A stretch of DNA of 64,000 bases from Pseudomonas sp. CFBP13508 (GTDB lineage Bacteria > Pseudomonadota > Gammaproteobacteria > Pseudomonadales > Pseudomonadaceae), in NCBI RefSeq assembly GCF_005233515.1, contig NZ_QFZZ01000006.1, forward strand, positions 307,145-371,144. Reading direction: 5' to 3'. A program made the translations under genes and the position numbers. The first letter of the stretch is position 1. The number at the start of each line of letters is the position of its first letter. Below, piece by piece: positions 42,136 through 50,321 of this stretch. The notes beneath the pieces were generated by a model, which did no database searches, was not told the DNA's origin, and saw only the letters and a list, made by a program, of their open reading frames with translations.

Positions 42136-43284
42136 ATGAGCAGCACCTTCTTCATTCCGGCGGTCAACATCATGGGCAGCGGCTGCCTCGACGAAGCCAT
42201 GGTCGCGATTCGCAATTATGGCTTTCGCAAGGCGCTGATTGTCACCGACAGCGGGCTGGCCAAGGCCGGCGTGGCGGCGATGATCGCCGAGAAACTGGCG
42301 ATGCAGGACATCGATTCGGTGATCTTCGATGGCGCCAGACCGAACCCGACCACGGCCAATGTCGAATCGGGGCTGGGGCTGTTGAAGGAAAGCCGTTGCG
42401 ATTTTGTCGTGTCGCTGGGTGGCGGCTCGCCACACGATTGCGCCAAGGGCATCGCCCTCTGCGCAACCAATGGCGGGCAGATCGGCGATTACGAAGGCGT
42501 CGATCGCTCGAGCAAGCCGCAATTGCCGCTGATCGCCATCAACACCACCGCCGGTACTGCCAGCGAAATGACCCGCTTCTGCATCATCACCGACGAATCG
42601 CGCCACGTGAAAATGGCCATCGTCGACCGCAACGTCACGCCACTGCTGTCAGTCAACGATCCGGAACTGATGGTCGCGATGCCCAAAGGCCTGACCGCCG
42701 CCACTGGCATGGATGCACTGACCCACGCTGTCGAAGCCTACGTCTCGACCGCCGCCAACCCCATCACCGATGCTTGCGCGTTGAAAGCGATGAGCCTGAT
42801 CAGCGGCAACCTGCGCCTGGCTGTGCGCGACGGCAGCGACCTGGCGGCGCGGGAGAACATGGCTTACGCGCAGTTCCTCGCCGGCATGGCGTTCAACAAC
42901 GCCTCGCTCGGATTTGTCCACGCCATGGCGCATCAGCTCGGCGGCTACTACGACTTGCCCCACGGCGTCTGCAATGCCGTGCTGTTGCCGCATGTGCAGA
43001 GCTTCAATGCGCTGGTCTGCGCTGACCGACTCAGGGATGTCGCCCACGCCATGGGCGCGGATATTCGCGGTTTCAGCGCAGAAGAGGGCGCGCAGGCGGC
43101 CATCAATACCATTCGCAACCTTGCCAAAGACGTCGAGATTCCCGGCGGACTGCGTGAGCTGGGCGCGAAACTCAGCGACATCCCGGTGCTCGCCGCCAAC
43201 GCCTTGAAGGACGCCTGCGGACTGACCAATCCCCGGTCAGCGGATCAGCGCCAGATTGAGGAGATTTTCCGTAACGCGTTTTGA
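42136..43284 (+). CDS. Iron-containing alcohol dehydrogenase (group III)
   Basis: This 382-residue Fe-dependent alcohol dehydrogenase has the NAD-binding GGGSPHDCAKGIAL motif, TTAGTASEMTRFCI, and the iron-ligand region MDALTHAVEAYVS with HAMAHQLGGYYDLPHGVCNA. Close in length and motifs to YiaY/ErcA/methanol-dehydrogenase-type enzymes (about 383 residues). It should interconvert an alcohol and an aldehyde in the cytoplasm. The start at 42136 follows AGGAGAC. Its last 40 bases overlap the convergent Ig-like gene. Confidence 0.92.
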   Translation: MSSTFFIPAVNIMGSGCLDEAMVAIRNYGFRKALIVTDSGLAKAGVAAMIAEKLAMQDIDSVIFDGARPNPTTANVESGLGLLKESRCDFVVSLGGGSPHDCAKGIALCATNGGQIGDYEGVDRSSKPQLPLIAINTTAGTASEMTRFCIITDESRHVKMAIVDRNVTPLLSVNDPELMVAMPKGLTAATGMDALTHAVEAYVSTAANPITDACALKAMSLISGNLRLAVRDGSDLAARENMAYAQFLAGMAFNNASLGFVHAMAHQLGGYYDLPHGVCNAVLLPHVQSFNALVCADRLRDVAHAMGADIRGFSAEEGAQAAINTIRNLAKDVEIPGGLRELGAKLSDIPVLAANALKDACGLTNPRSADQRQIEEIFRNAF

Positions 43285-43922
43285 ATGAAGGCGCGCAGGC
43301 GAGCGAAGTCGAACAGTCCTTCGCTCGCTTCTGCGACCACCGTAAAGGTGCGTACGCCCGCCCAGTTCGACGCGACGCCGCCCAATCGATGATTGACGGA
43401 AACTCTGTGTACTCGCGCACCGAGACCGGTCAGCTGTGTGAACCAGGTCATGTCAGGCTCAACCCTTACCTGAGCGAGGTGGTGACCGTCGTTCAGATCG
43501 ACAATGTCGACGTAACCGCCTGCGCGAGGCACTGTTCCCTGGAATGTCACGACATCGCTGACCTGCTCGCTTTCCCCAGGCAAATTGATGACAGGGGCAT
43601 CATCTGTTGCGTTGGCTCTGAATGAGCGAGGGGCGGACCACTCCGAGGCGGCGCCCGCTATCACGCGAGCACGGATCTGATGAAGTCCCGGAGCGATTTC
43701 TTCGAAAACATCAACTGTCCAGCGTTCGTCGCTTCCGATGGGGCCTGAAGCGTAATGGAAGTTTTCCCCGGCATCCCATATCTCGATCAAACCACCCGCC
43801 GGCCCCGTTCCGAACAGTACGGGACGGCGTGCGGTTTTACCGCCCTCAAAAGGAAATACGATCGTCGGAAGCCCCGGCTGGGCGTCCGTTGGATGTCCGC
43901 TACTCATGACCGGTTTGCTCAT
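43245..43922 (-). CDS. Ig-like domain protein of unknown function
   Basis: This 225-residue protein has no visible signal peptide. Two to three bacterial Ig-like beta-sandwich repeats are suggested by recurring patterns: GGLIEIWDAGENFHY...WTVDVFEEIAPGLHQIRARVI and GGYVDIVDLNDGHHLAQVRVEPDMTW. A basic C-terminal tail (ALRKISSIWR) ends the chain. The 3' end overlaps the convergent alcohol dehydrogenase by 40 bp. It diverges from a delta-60-repeat gene across a 205-bp region with an inverted repeat. Confidence 0.65.
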   Translation of the reverse strand: MSKPVMSSGHPTDAQPGLPTIVFPFEGGKTARRPVLFGTGPAGGLIEIWDAGENFHYASGPIGSDERWTVDVFEEIAPGLHQIRARVIAGAASEWSAPRSFRANATDDAPVINLPGESEQVSDVVTFQGTVPRAGGYVDIVDLNDGHHLAQVRVEPDMTWFTQLTGLGARVHRVSVNHRLGGVASNWAGVRTFTVVAEASEGLFDFARLRAFIQNALRKISSIWR

Positions 43923-43983
43923 TCAGAAATGATGAATGAACAGGTTTACAGATTTGAACCGGTTTTGGACCTGTAAGAACTAC

Positions 43984-44038
43984 CAGTTTTTTAGACTTGG
44001 TTGGTTGGACGTCAATAGCCTTAAGTTCTAAAAAACTG
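43984..44038. promoter_or_regulatory. 12-bp perfect inverted repeat in a divergent promoter region
   Basis: CAGTTTTTTAGA (43984-43995) and TCTAAAAAACTG (44027-44038) are separated by 31 bp, in an AT-rich gap between the Ig-like and delta-60 genes. Arms three turns apart suit a DNA-looping or dimeric operator; a long stem-loop leader is the alternative. Confidence 0.5.
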
Positions 44039-44127
44039 TCATTTATGTCAGTTGTTCAACATGGCTTCTTCGGGTCGAATGCTCTGAACAAGGGGGTCGA
44101 CGTCGATCTCTTGAAGAGAATACGAAC

Positions 44128-45435
44128 ATGTCGAAATCCCCCGCGCCAAAGGCACCCAAAGCACAGTCAGCCGGAGAGCTGGATGAGCTTTTTGGTTTGC
44201 GAACCCTGAAATTTCCCGGGGCGAGCAAAACCATCAGCAAAGGCGTGGCGATCACTCCTTCAGGGAAGATCATGGTCAGCGCAACCGTTGAGCGATCAGG
44301 TCATTCGTACTACGGCCTTGCTCGTCTGGATGCCAACGGGAGTCCGGACTCGAGCTTCGGTGACGCCGGCTATCTGTCTGGCCACTTTGGTACACCTCTG
44401 CTCTCGCAAGGCGGACACTTGCTAGTGGATGCGGACGATGGGCTGATCTGGATGTGTGGGGTGATTGGCATCATCGAGGACGAGGTCATTAAACTCCACC
44501 AGGTCATCGCCCGGTTCTTGCCCGACGGCTCGCCGGACATCGCGTTCGGCGACGACAGGAGCGGCTACCAGATTGTGCCTACGCGTATCCCTTTGTTGTC
44601 CGGTGCCACGCATGGGCGATTTATTCTGACGAAATCTACCCCGCAGGTTGAAGGGGCGGACGGGCTGCTTTTCGTGACGTCTCAAAACGGTAGTGGTTTG
44701 TTGACGCGGTTGCTTCGCGGTGGCGCGAATGATCCATCGTTCGCTGACAAAGGCTGGCTGGTCCTGACGCTGCCTAAGGTAGCCATTTCATTGTCGGGGA
44801 TCATTCAGCTCGCCAACGGGCTGATTCTGGTGCATGGCAAAATCGAAGTTACCAATCAGGGATTGGTCATGGCATTCGACAGCAGCGGAAACGTCGCAGA
44901 ACAGTTTGGCGACAAGGGAGTATTGGTGCTGAACATCCAAAGGGATGGCAAACCGCTCGAAAGCCACGTGGAGAACATCGTTGCGCAAACGGCAGAGCGC
45001 CTGCTGCTGCTCGGTTCGGCGGTCGAATCAACGCAAGGTATGAAGCTCCAGCATGGTGTGATCAGCGGTATCACCGACGCCGGTCAGATGGATACAGCGT
45101 TCGAGAATCCTGTGATCACCCCCGCAATACAGACACTCGATCTCAGGAGTTGGAAGGCAGGCTTTGCGCTGAATGATATCGACGACGGACGGGTCGTCGC
45201 GGTCGGGCAAACCTCGGGCAATTCACGAGGCTTGCTGACGGGAGGTTTTGAGGTCGACGGCGCGGTGGATGATTCTTTTGATATCGAAGGCGCGAAGGAC
45301 ATTTCGTGGCCTGCCATCGATGCCTGCTTGCAAGGCTCATCCATCCTGGTTTTGGGCCGCAAAGACGACAGCGCGCAGTTGGTTCGCTTGCTGACCGCGG
45401 CCATCACAAAACCCGCACAACGCCGTCGCCGATAA
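44128..45435 (+). CDS. Delta-60 repeat beta-propeller protein
   Basis: This 435-residue protein is made of about seven delta-60-type repeats. Each ends in a pattern like ARLDANGSPDSSFGDAGYL, ARFLPDGSPDIAFGDD, TRLLRGGANDPSFADKGWL or MAFDSSGNVAEQFGDKGVL, which predicts a beta-propeller. There is no obvious signal peptide; a Lys/Pro-rich N-terminus (MSKSPAPKAPKAQ) precedes the repeats and a basic tail ends the protein. Function is unknown; relatives appear in secreted or surface proteins. By eye it is less GC-rich than its neighbours. Divergent from the Ig-like gene. Confidence 0.75.
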   Translation: MSKSPAPKAPKAQSAGELDELFGLRTLKFPGASKTISKGVAITPSGKIMVSATVERSGHSYYGLARLDANGSPDSSFGDAGYLSGHFGTPLLSQGGHLLVDADDGLIWMCGVIGIIEDEVIKLHQVIARFLPDGSPDIAFGDDRSGYQIVPTRIPLLSGATHGRFILTKSTPQVEGADGLLFVTSQNGSGLLTRLLRGGANDPSFADKGWLVLTLPKVAISLSGIIQLANGLILVHGKIEVTNQGLVMAFDSSGNVAEQFGDKGVLVLNIQRDGKPLESHVENIVAQTAERLLLLGSAVESTQGMKLQHGVISGITDAGQMDTAFENPVITPAIQTLDLRSWKAGFALNDIDDGRVVAVGQTSGNSRGLLTGGFEVDGAVDDSFDIEGAKDISWPAIDACLQGSSILVLGRKDDSAQLVRLLTAAITKPAQRRRR

Positions 45436-45464
45436 TCGATTCAAGGTAAAGCTCGCAACGCGTT

Positions 45465-46631
45465 CTAACGGATGTCTCCCCTCGGCGTGAACCGCACGCA
45501 CAGCATCGCGCCCACTGCCAGTAACACGCACAGCAGCGACAACGGCCAGGCTTGGGGGCTGGCGATCAGGCTGGCCATCGCGCCAATGATCGCCGCCATC
45601 AACTGATGGATAAAGCCGCTCAACGCCATCGCATAAGCCCCGGCGATCGGTGCGCCATCGTTGGCGCGAGACAGGCTGATCGGGTAGTTCAAGGATTGGC
45701 CAAACACTGCCACGCAATAGGGCAGCCAAAACAGAATGGCGATGGAGCTGGCCGTCAAGCTTCCCAGCAACATCACGCCACTGCCCGCCAAGACCAAACC
45801 CACGCCAATGGTCATCAACCGCGCCTGACCGGTACGCACGACGAAGCGGTTGACAGCCAGTGCGCCGAGAAAATACGCCGCGCTGATCGGCCAGCCGAGC
45901 AGTCCGTAATCCACCGTCGACCACGCGAACGGCCCCTGCAGAATCAGCGGTGCGGCAGTGTTGAAAGCGATGATCACGCCGTAGCCCAAACCACCCGCGA
46001 GAGCCGGAAGAAGAAACGTCCGGTGCAACGCAATCCGTCGATAAGCGGACCAGGATGAGGTGCTGACGGGTTCGTCAGTCATCGAAGGGAAAGTCACTCG
46101 CGAGACAATCACCGCCATCAACAGGCACGTCACACCGAGCAAGTAGAAGATCGCCTGCCAGCCCAGCGTCACCTCGATGAGCGAGCCCAGATATTGGCCG
46201 ATACCCAGCGCCACCACGAACGATATCGAAATCCACGACAGCGCCTTGGCGAGGAGATCGCCGCGAAAACTGTCGCGGATCAGCACCCGCGCCATCACCG
46301 AAATACCGCTGGCACCCACGCCTTGCAACAATCGCAGCAGCAAAAACGATTCAAGCGTCGAACCCGTCGGTAACGCCAGATTGCTCAACCCATAAATAAC
46401 CAGCGCTGCCAGCAACACCGGTTTGCGTCCGATGCGCTGCGCCAGACTGCCCCAGAACAACATCGGCAGCGCCATACCGGTAAGGTACAGCGACAACCCC
46501 CACGCCACCTGCGCAGGTTCGGCGCGCAGATAACGGGCAATCTCCGGCAGCGCCGGCAGATAAATACTCATGCCCAGTTGGGCGAGGAAAACCGTGCTGC
46601 AGGTGATCAGAAGGGTGACGCGGGCGTTCAT
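45465..46631 (-). CDS. MFS drug-resistance transporter, DHA1 Bcr/CflA type
   Basis: This 388-residue, 12-span exporter opens ITCSTVFLAQLGMSIYLPALPEIARYL, typical of the Bcr/CflA group. The loop motif GSLAQRIGRKPVLL and the span-4 RLLQGVGASGISVMARVLIRD motif of drug:H+ antiporters follow. It is divergent from a LysR gene 233 bp away, the usual arrangement for a regulated exporter. Substrate unknown. Confidence 0.87.
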   Translation of the reverse strand: MNARVTLLITCSTVFLAQLGMSIYLPALPEIARYLRAEPAQVAWGLSLYLTGMALPMLFWGSLAQRIGRKPVLLAALVIYGLSNLALPTGSTLESFLLLRLLQGVGASGISVMARVLIRDSFRGDLLAKALSWISISFVVALGIGQYLGSLIEVTLGWQAIFYLLGVTCLLMAVIVSRVTFPSMTDEPVSTSSWSAYRRIALHRTFLLPALAGGLGYGVIIAFNTAAPLILQGPFAWSTVDYGLLGWPISAAYFLGALAVNRFVVRTGQARLMTIGVGLVLAGSGVMLLGSLTASSIAILFWLPYCVAVFGQSLNYPISLSRANDGAPIAGAYAMALSGFIHQLMAAIIGAMASLIASPQAWPLSLLCVLLAVGAMLCVRFTPRGDIR

Positions 46632-46864
46632 GGCTCATCCCTGTTTCAGTCGCTTGTTGCCCTGCATTACGGATCCACCGCTGGTGCAAAGACTTTACAA
46701 AGCAAAAAGTCCGGAATAAATCGGCGGTTTCCGTCATTCCTGAGAGGCGGCGCAGTTTAGTTTGTAGGGCGAAACCATGAAAGTCTGCGGACTGTTCACA
46801 TGTCTGACTAAAACGAAAACCGGGCTATCCTGCCGATTCAAATCACTCAGTACTCGAGCTTCCC

Positions 46865-47770
46865 ATGCTGCAAAAAAGCCTGATCCGCCGTCTCGACCTG
46901 ATCACTCTGCAACTGTTCGTCGCCGTCCACGAGGAAGGCACGTTGACCCGTGCGGCTGCGCGCGAAGCCATCGCGGTGTCGGCGGCGAGCAAGCGTCTGA
47001 TGGAGTTGGAGGAGGCGCTGGGCATCGCTTTGTTCGTGCGCCAGGCCAAAGGCATGATCCTCACGCCGGCCGGTGAAACCCTGCTGCACCATGCGCGGCA
47101 GATGCTCTTCAACGTGGAAAAAATGGGCCTGGAGCTGGGTGAGCACAGCCACGGTGTGCGCGGTTACGTGCGCATGCTGGCCAATCTGTCGGCGATCATT
47201 CAGTTCCTGCCTGAAGACTTGCGTGACTTCTCGGCGCAGCATCCGCAGGTCAAGACCGACCTTGAAGAACGCCCCAGCGCCGGGGTGATTCAGGGTGTGC
47301 TCGATGGCGTCGCCGACCTCGGCATTTGCTCTGAGGACAGCGACACCAAAGGCCTGCACAGCGTGTTGTACCGTCAGGACAAACTGGTGGTGGTGATGCT
47401 GCCGGAGCATCCGTTGGCTACCCGCGAATCGGTGACTTTCAGTGAAACCCTCGACAGCGACTACGTCGGCTTGCACGCAGCCAGTTCGATCAACATGCGT
47501 ACCCATGCGGCGGCGCGGCAGGCCGGCAAAGTCCTGCGCATCCGCATTCATGTGCCGGGATTCGATGCGGTATGCCGGATGGTCCAGGCGAACATGGGCA
47601 TCGGCATTCTGCCGCAGCGAGCCTATGAGTTGTTTGGTCAGGCACTGGGCTTGCGCGCGGTGCCGCTGACCGATGCCTGGGCTGATCGCGCGCTGATTGT
47701 GGTGGTGCGCGATGAGGCGGGGTTGTCGCCGGTGAGCCGGATGTTGTTTGAGCATTTGCGCGGGCGGTAG
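46865..47770 (+). CDS. LysR-family transcriptional regulator
   Basis: This 301-residue LysR protein has an N-terminal winged helix (LQLFVAVHEEGTLTRAAAREAIAVSAASKRLMELEEALG) and a periplasmic-binding-protein-like effector domain (residues about 95-295). Candidate targets are the divergent MFS exporter and the CoA-transferase operon that starts 252 bp downstream beyond a REPIN. A T-N11-A-type binding site was not pinned down. Confidence 0.9.
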   Translation: MLQKSLIRRLDLITLQLFVAVHEEGTLTRAAAREAIAVSAASKRLMELEEALGIALFVRQAKGMILTPAGETLLHHARQMLFNVEKMGLELGEHSHGVRGYVRMLANLSAIIQFLPEDLRDFSAQHPQVKTDLEERPSAGVIQGVLDGVADLGICSEDSDTKGLHSVLYRQDKLVVVMLPEHPLATRESVTFSETLDSDYVGLHAASSINMRTHAAARQAGKVLRIRIHVPGFDAVCRMVQANMGIGILPQRAYELFGQALGLRAVPLTDAWADRALIVVVRDEAGLSPVSRMLFEHLRGR

Positions 47771-47790
47771 ATCTTCATTGCGGCTGATGG

Positions 47791-47893
47791 CCCCTTCGCG
47801 AGCAGGCTCGCTCCCACATTGAACTTGTGTGAACACAGAATCTGAAACCACTACAGATCCTTGTGGGAGCGAGCCTGCTCGCGAAGGCGGCCC
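47791..47893. repeat. REPIN
   Basis: CCTTCGCGAGCAGGCTCGCT and its inverted partner are about 43 bp apart, between the LysR gene and the CoA-transferase operon. Confidence 0.94.
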
Positions 47894-48022
47894 TGAATTC
47901 ACCACGCAATCACTGCGGAGCATTCGCATTTCGCGAACGCTCATTGCCGAGAGACGGCTGGATTCGTCAATCATCGTTCCTCTAGCCTTGGCGACATATT
48001 CCAAGAACAAGAGGTACCCGCG

Positions 48023-49216
48023 ATGAATGCCCCTTTGAGTGCAATCAAAGTGATCGAGATCGGCACCCTGATCGCCGCGCCGTTTGCCGCGCGCATGCTT
48101 GCCGAGTTCGGCGCCGAGGTGATCAAGATCGAAGCCATGGGTCAGGGCGACCCGCTGCGCAAATGGCGCAAGCTGCACGAAGGCACATCGCTGTGGTGGT
48201 ACCTGCAATCGCGCAACAAGAAATCCCTGGCGCTCAATCTGAAATCCGCTGAAGGCATCGAACTGGTCAAGCAACTGGCCGGCGACGCCGACGTGATCAT
48301 TGAAAACCTGCGCCCCGGTGCGCTGGAAAAACTCGGTCTGGGTTGGGACGTGCTACATGCGCTGAATCCGAACCTGACCCTGGTGCGTATCTCCGGCTAC
48401 GGCCAGACCGGCCCTTACCGTGACCGGCCCGGTTTCGGTGCGATTGGCGAGGCCATGGGCGGCATCCGCTACACCACCGGCAATCCCGATTCGCCACCGG
48501 CGCGAGTCGGCGTCAGCCTCGGCGATTCGCTGGCCTCGCTGCACGCGGTGATCGGCGCGCTGATGTCGCTGTTGCGGGTCAAGACCGGGCAGGGCGGTGG
48601 GCAGGTCGTCGATGTGTCGCTGGCCGAAAGCGTGTTCAACGTCATGGAAAGTCTGGTGCCGGAATACGACATGCTTGGCCATGTCCGCGAACGCAGCGGC
48701 GGCGCCTTGCCGGGCATCGCGCCCTCCAATACCTACCTCACGGCCGACGGCGCCTACGTGGTGATTGCCGGCAACAGCGACCCGATCTACAAGCGCCTGA
48801 TGCACACCATCGGCCGCGCCGACCTGGCCGAGGCAGAAGAATTTGCCCACAACGACGGTCGTGCGGCGCAGAGCGGTTTGCTCGATGCGGCCATCACGCA
48901 CTGGACCAGCAGCCTGCCGATTGACGAGGTACTGGCCGCCCTCGAAGCCGCTGAAGTGCCGGCCGGGCGCATCTACTCGGTGGCTGACATCGTCGCCGAT
49001 CCGCACTATCAGGCGCGGGACATGTTGCTCGATGCCGACTTGCCCGGCGGCGCAACGGTGAAAATGCCCGGCATCGTCCCCAAACTCTCGGAGACCCCCG
49101 GCGGTGTAAACTGGTCCGGGCCGAAATTGGGCCAGCACACCGACGATATTCTCGCCAATCTTGGCCTGACTGAACTCGATATCGAACGTCTGAAAGGCCA
49201 GGGGGTGGTGCAATGA
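48023..49216 (+). CDS. CaiB/BaiF-family CoA-transferase
   Basis: This 397-residue class III CoA-transferase has the N-terminal IKVIEIGTLIAAPFAARMLAEFGAEVIKIE, RNKKSLALNL, and the catalytic-Asp segment VGVSLGDSLASLHA (Asp about residue 170). Such enzymes transfer CoA between carboxylic acids through a glutamyl/aspartyl anhydride. Its TGA overlaps the start of a hydroxymethylglutaryl-CoA lyase gene (ATGA), so it probably activates the acid that the lyase then cleaves. The start follows AGAGG. Confidence 0.9.
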   Translation: MNAPLSAIKVIEIGTLIAAPFAARMLAEFGAEVIKIEAMGQGDPLRKWRKLHEGTSLWWYLQSRNKKSLALNLKSAEGIELVKQLAGDADVIIENLRPGALEKLGLGWDVLHALNPNLTLVRISGYGQTGPYRDRPGFGAIGEAMGGIRYTTGNPDSPPARVGVSLGDSLASLHAVIGALMSLLRVKTGQGGGQVVDVSLAESVFNVMESLVPEYDMLGHVRERSGGALPGIAPSNTYLTADGAYVVIAGNSDPIYKRLMHTIGRADLAEAEEFAHNDGRAAQSGLLDAAITHWTSSLPIDEVLAALEAAEVPAGRIYSVADIVADPHYQARDMLLDADLPGGATVKMPGIVPKLSETPGGVNWSGPKLGQHTDDILANLGLTELDIERLKGQGVVQ

Positions 49217-50139
49217 TCACTGACTATTCGCAAATCCTGATCGTCCAGGAAGTCTCGCCCCGCGATGGCTTGCAGATCGAGCCGACCTGGGTGGAAACCG
49301 CTGACAAGATCACCCTGATCAATCAACTCTCGCAGGCCGGGTTCAGCCGCATCGAGGCCGGCTCTTTCGTCTCGCCCAAAGCCATTCCGGCCCTGCGTGA
49401 CGGCGAGCAGGTATTCAACGGCATCCAGCGTCAGCCAGGGGTGATTTACGTGGCGTTGATCCCCAATCTCAAAGGCGCACAACGCGCACTGGCGGCCAAT
49501 GCCGATGAGTTGAATCTGGTGATGTCCGCCAGCCAGACCCACAACCTCGCCAATATGCGCATGCGTTGCGAGGAGTCGCTGGCCGCGTTCGCTGACATTG
49601 TTGCGTTTGTCAGCGGCTCAGGTGTGCGCCTCAACGGCAGCATCGCCACCACGTTCGGTTGTCCGTTCGAAGGCCGGATCGATGAGGATCGCGTGCTGCA
49701 AATTGTCGACGCTTATCAAGAGCTCGGCATTCAGGGCATCAGCCTCGCCGACACCACCGGCATGGCCAATCCACGTCAGGTCGATCGCCTGGTGCGGCGC
49801 GTTTTGCAGCGGGTTTCGCCGGCCGACCTGACCCTGCATTTCCACAACACTCGCGGCCTTGGTTTGTGCAATGTGCTGGCCGCTTACGAGGCCGGCGCGC
49901 GGCGTTTCGATGCGGCGCTCGGTGGCCTCGGTGGCTGCCCGTTTGCCCCGGGGGCGTCGGGCAACATCTGCACCGAAGACCTGGTGAACCTGTGCGCTGA
50001 AGTCGGCATTCCCACGGGGATCGATTTGCCGCTGCTGCTGAAGCTTTCGCGCGGCTTGCCCGATCTGTTGGGCCACGAAGTTCCCGGTCAACTGGCCAAG
50101 GCCGGGCGCAACTGCGATCTGCATCCGATGCCGACCTGA
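49213..50139 (+). CDS. Hydroxymethylglutaryl-CoA lyase-type enzyme
   Basis: This 308-residue HMGL-like TIM-barrel lyase has the catalytic Arg/Asp segment VQEVSPRDGLQIEP near the N-terminus. TTFGCPFEGRIDEDRV and the metal-binding HFHNTRGLGLCN follow. The active-site Cys lies in GLGGCPFAPGASGN. The classical reaction splits HMG-CoA into acetyl-CoA and acetoacetate. It is coupled to a CoA-transferase and followed by an MFS importer instead of leucine-pathway genes, so the substrate may be free 3-hydroxy-3-methylglutarate or a related acid. Confidence 0.9.
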   Translation: MITDYSQILIVQEVSPRDGLQIEPTWVETADKITLINQLSQAGFSRIEAGSFVSPKAIPALRDGEQVFNGIQRQPGVIYVALIPNLKGAQRALAANADELNLVMSASQTHNLANMRMRCEESLAAFADIVAFVSGSGVRLNGSIATTFGCPFEGRIDEDRVLQIVDAYQELGIQGISLADTTGMANPRQVDRLVRRVLQRVSPADLTLHFHNTRGLGLCNVLAAYEAGARRFDAALGGLGGCPFAPGASGNICTEDLVNLCAEVGIPTGIDLPLLLKLSRGLPDLLGHEVPGQLAKAGRNCDLHPMPT

Positions 50140-50153
50140 AGATACAAAACCCT

Positions 50154-50242
50154 TGTGGGAGCGAGCCTGCTCGCGAACGCGGTGTGTCATTCAACATCGG
50201 TATCGACTGATCTGGCGCATTCGCGAGCAGGCTCGCTCCCAC
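50154..50242. repeat. REPIN
   Basis: TGTGGGAGCGAGCCTGCTCG and its inverted copy are about 40 bp apart, inside the catabolic cluster, between the lyase and its transporter. Confidence 0.94.
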
Positions 50243-50321
50243 AGTTCAAAAGCATTCAGCAGTACCACCAGACAACAAAAACAATCGGACGCCCATCGGC
50301 AGTCCGTCTGGAGAAAAATCC

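Noticed and set aside
44033..44051. CTGTCATTTATGTCAG before the delta-60 gene as a Pho box
   Set aside because: The two TGTCA repeats are spaced 9 bp apart rather than 11, so the geometry is wrong.
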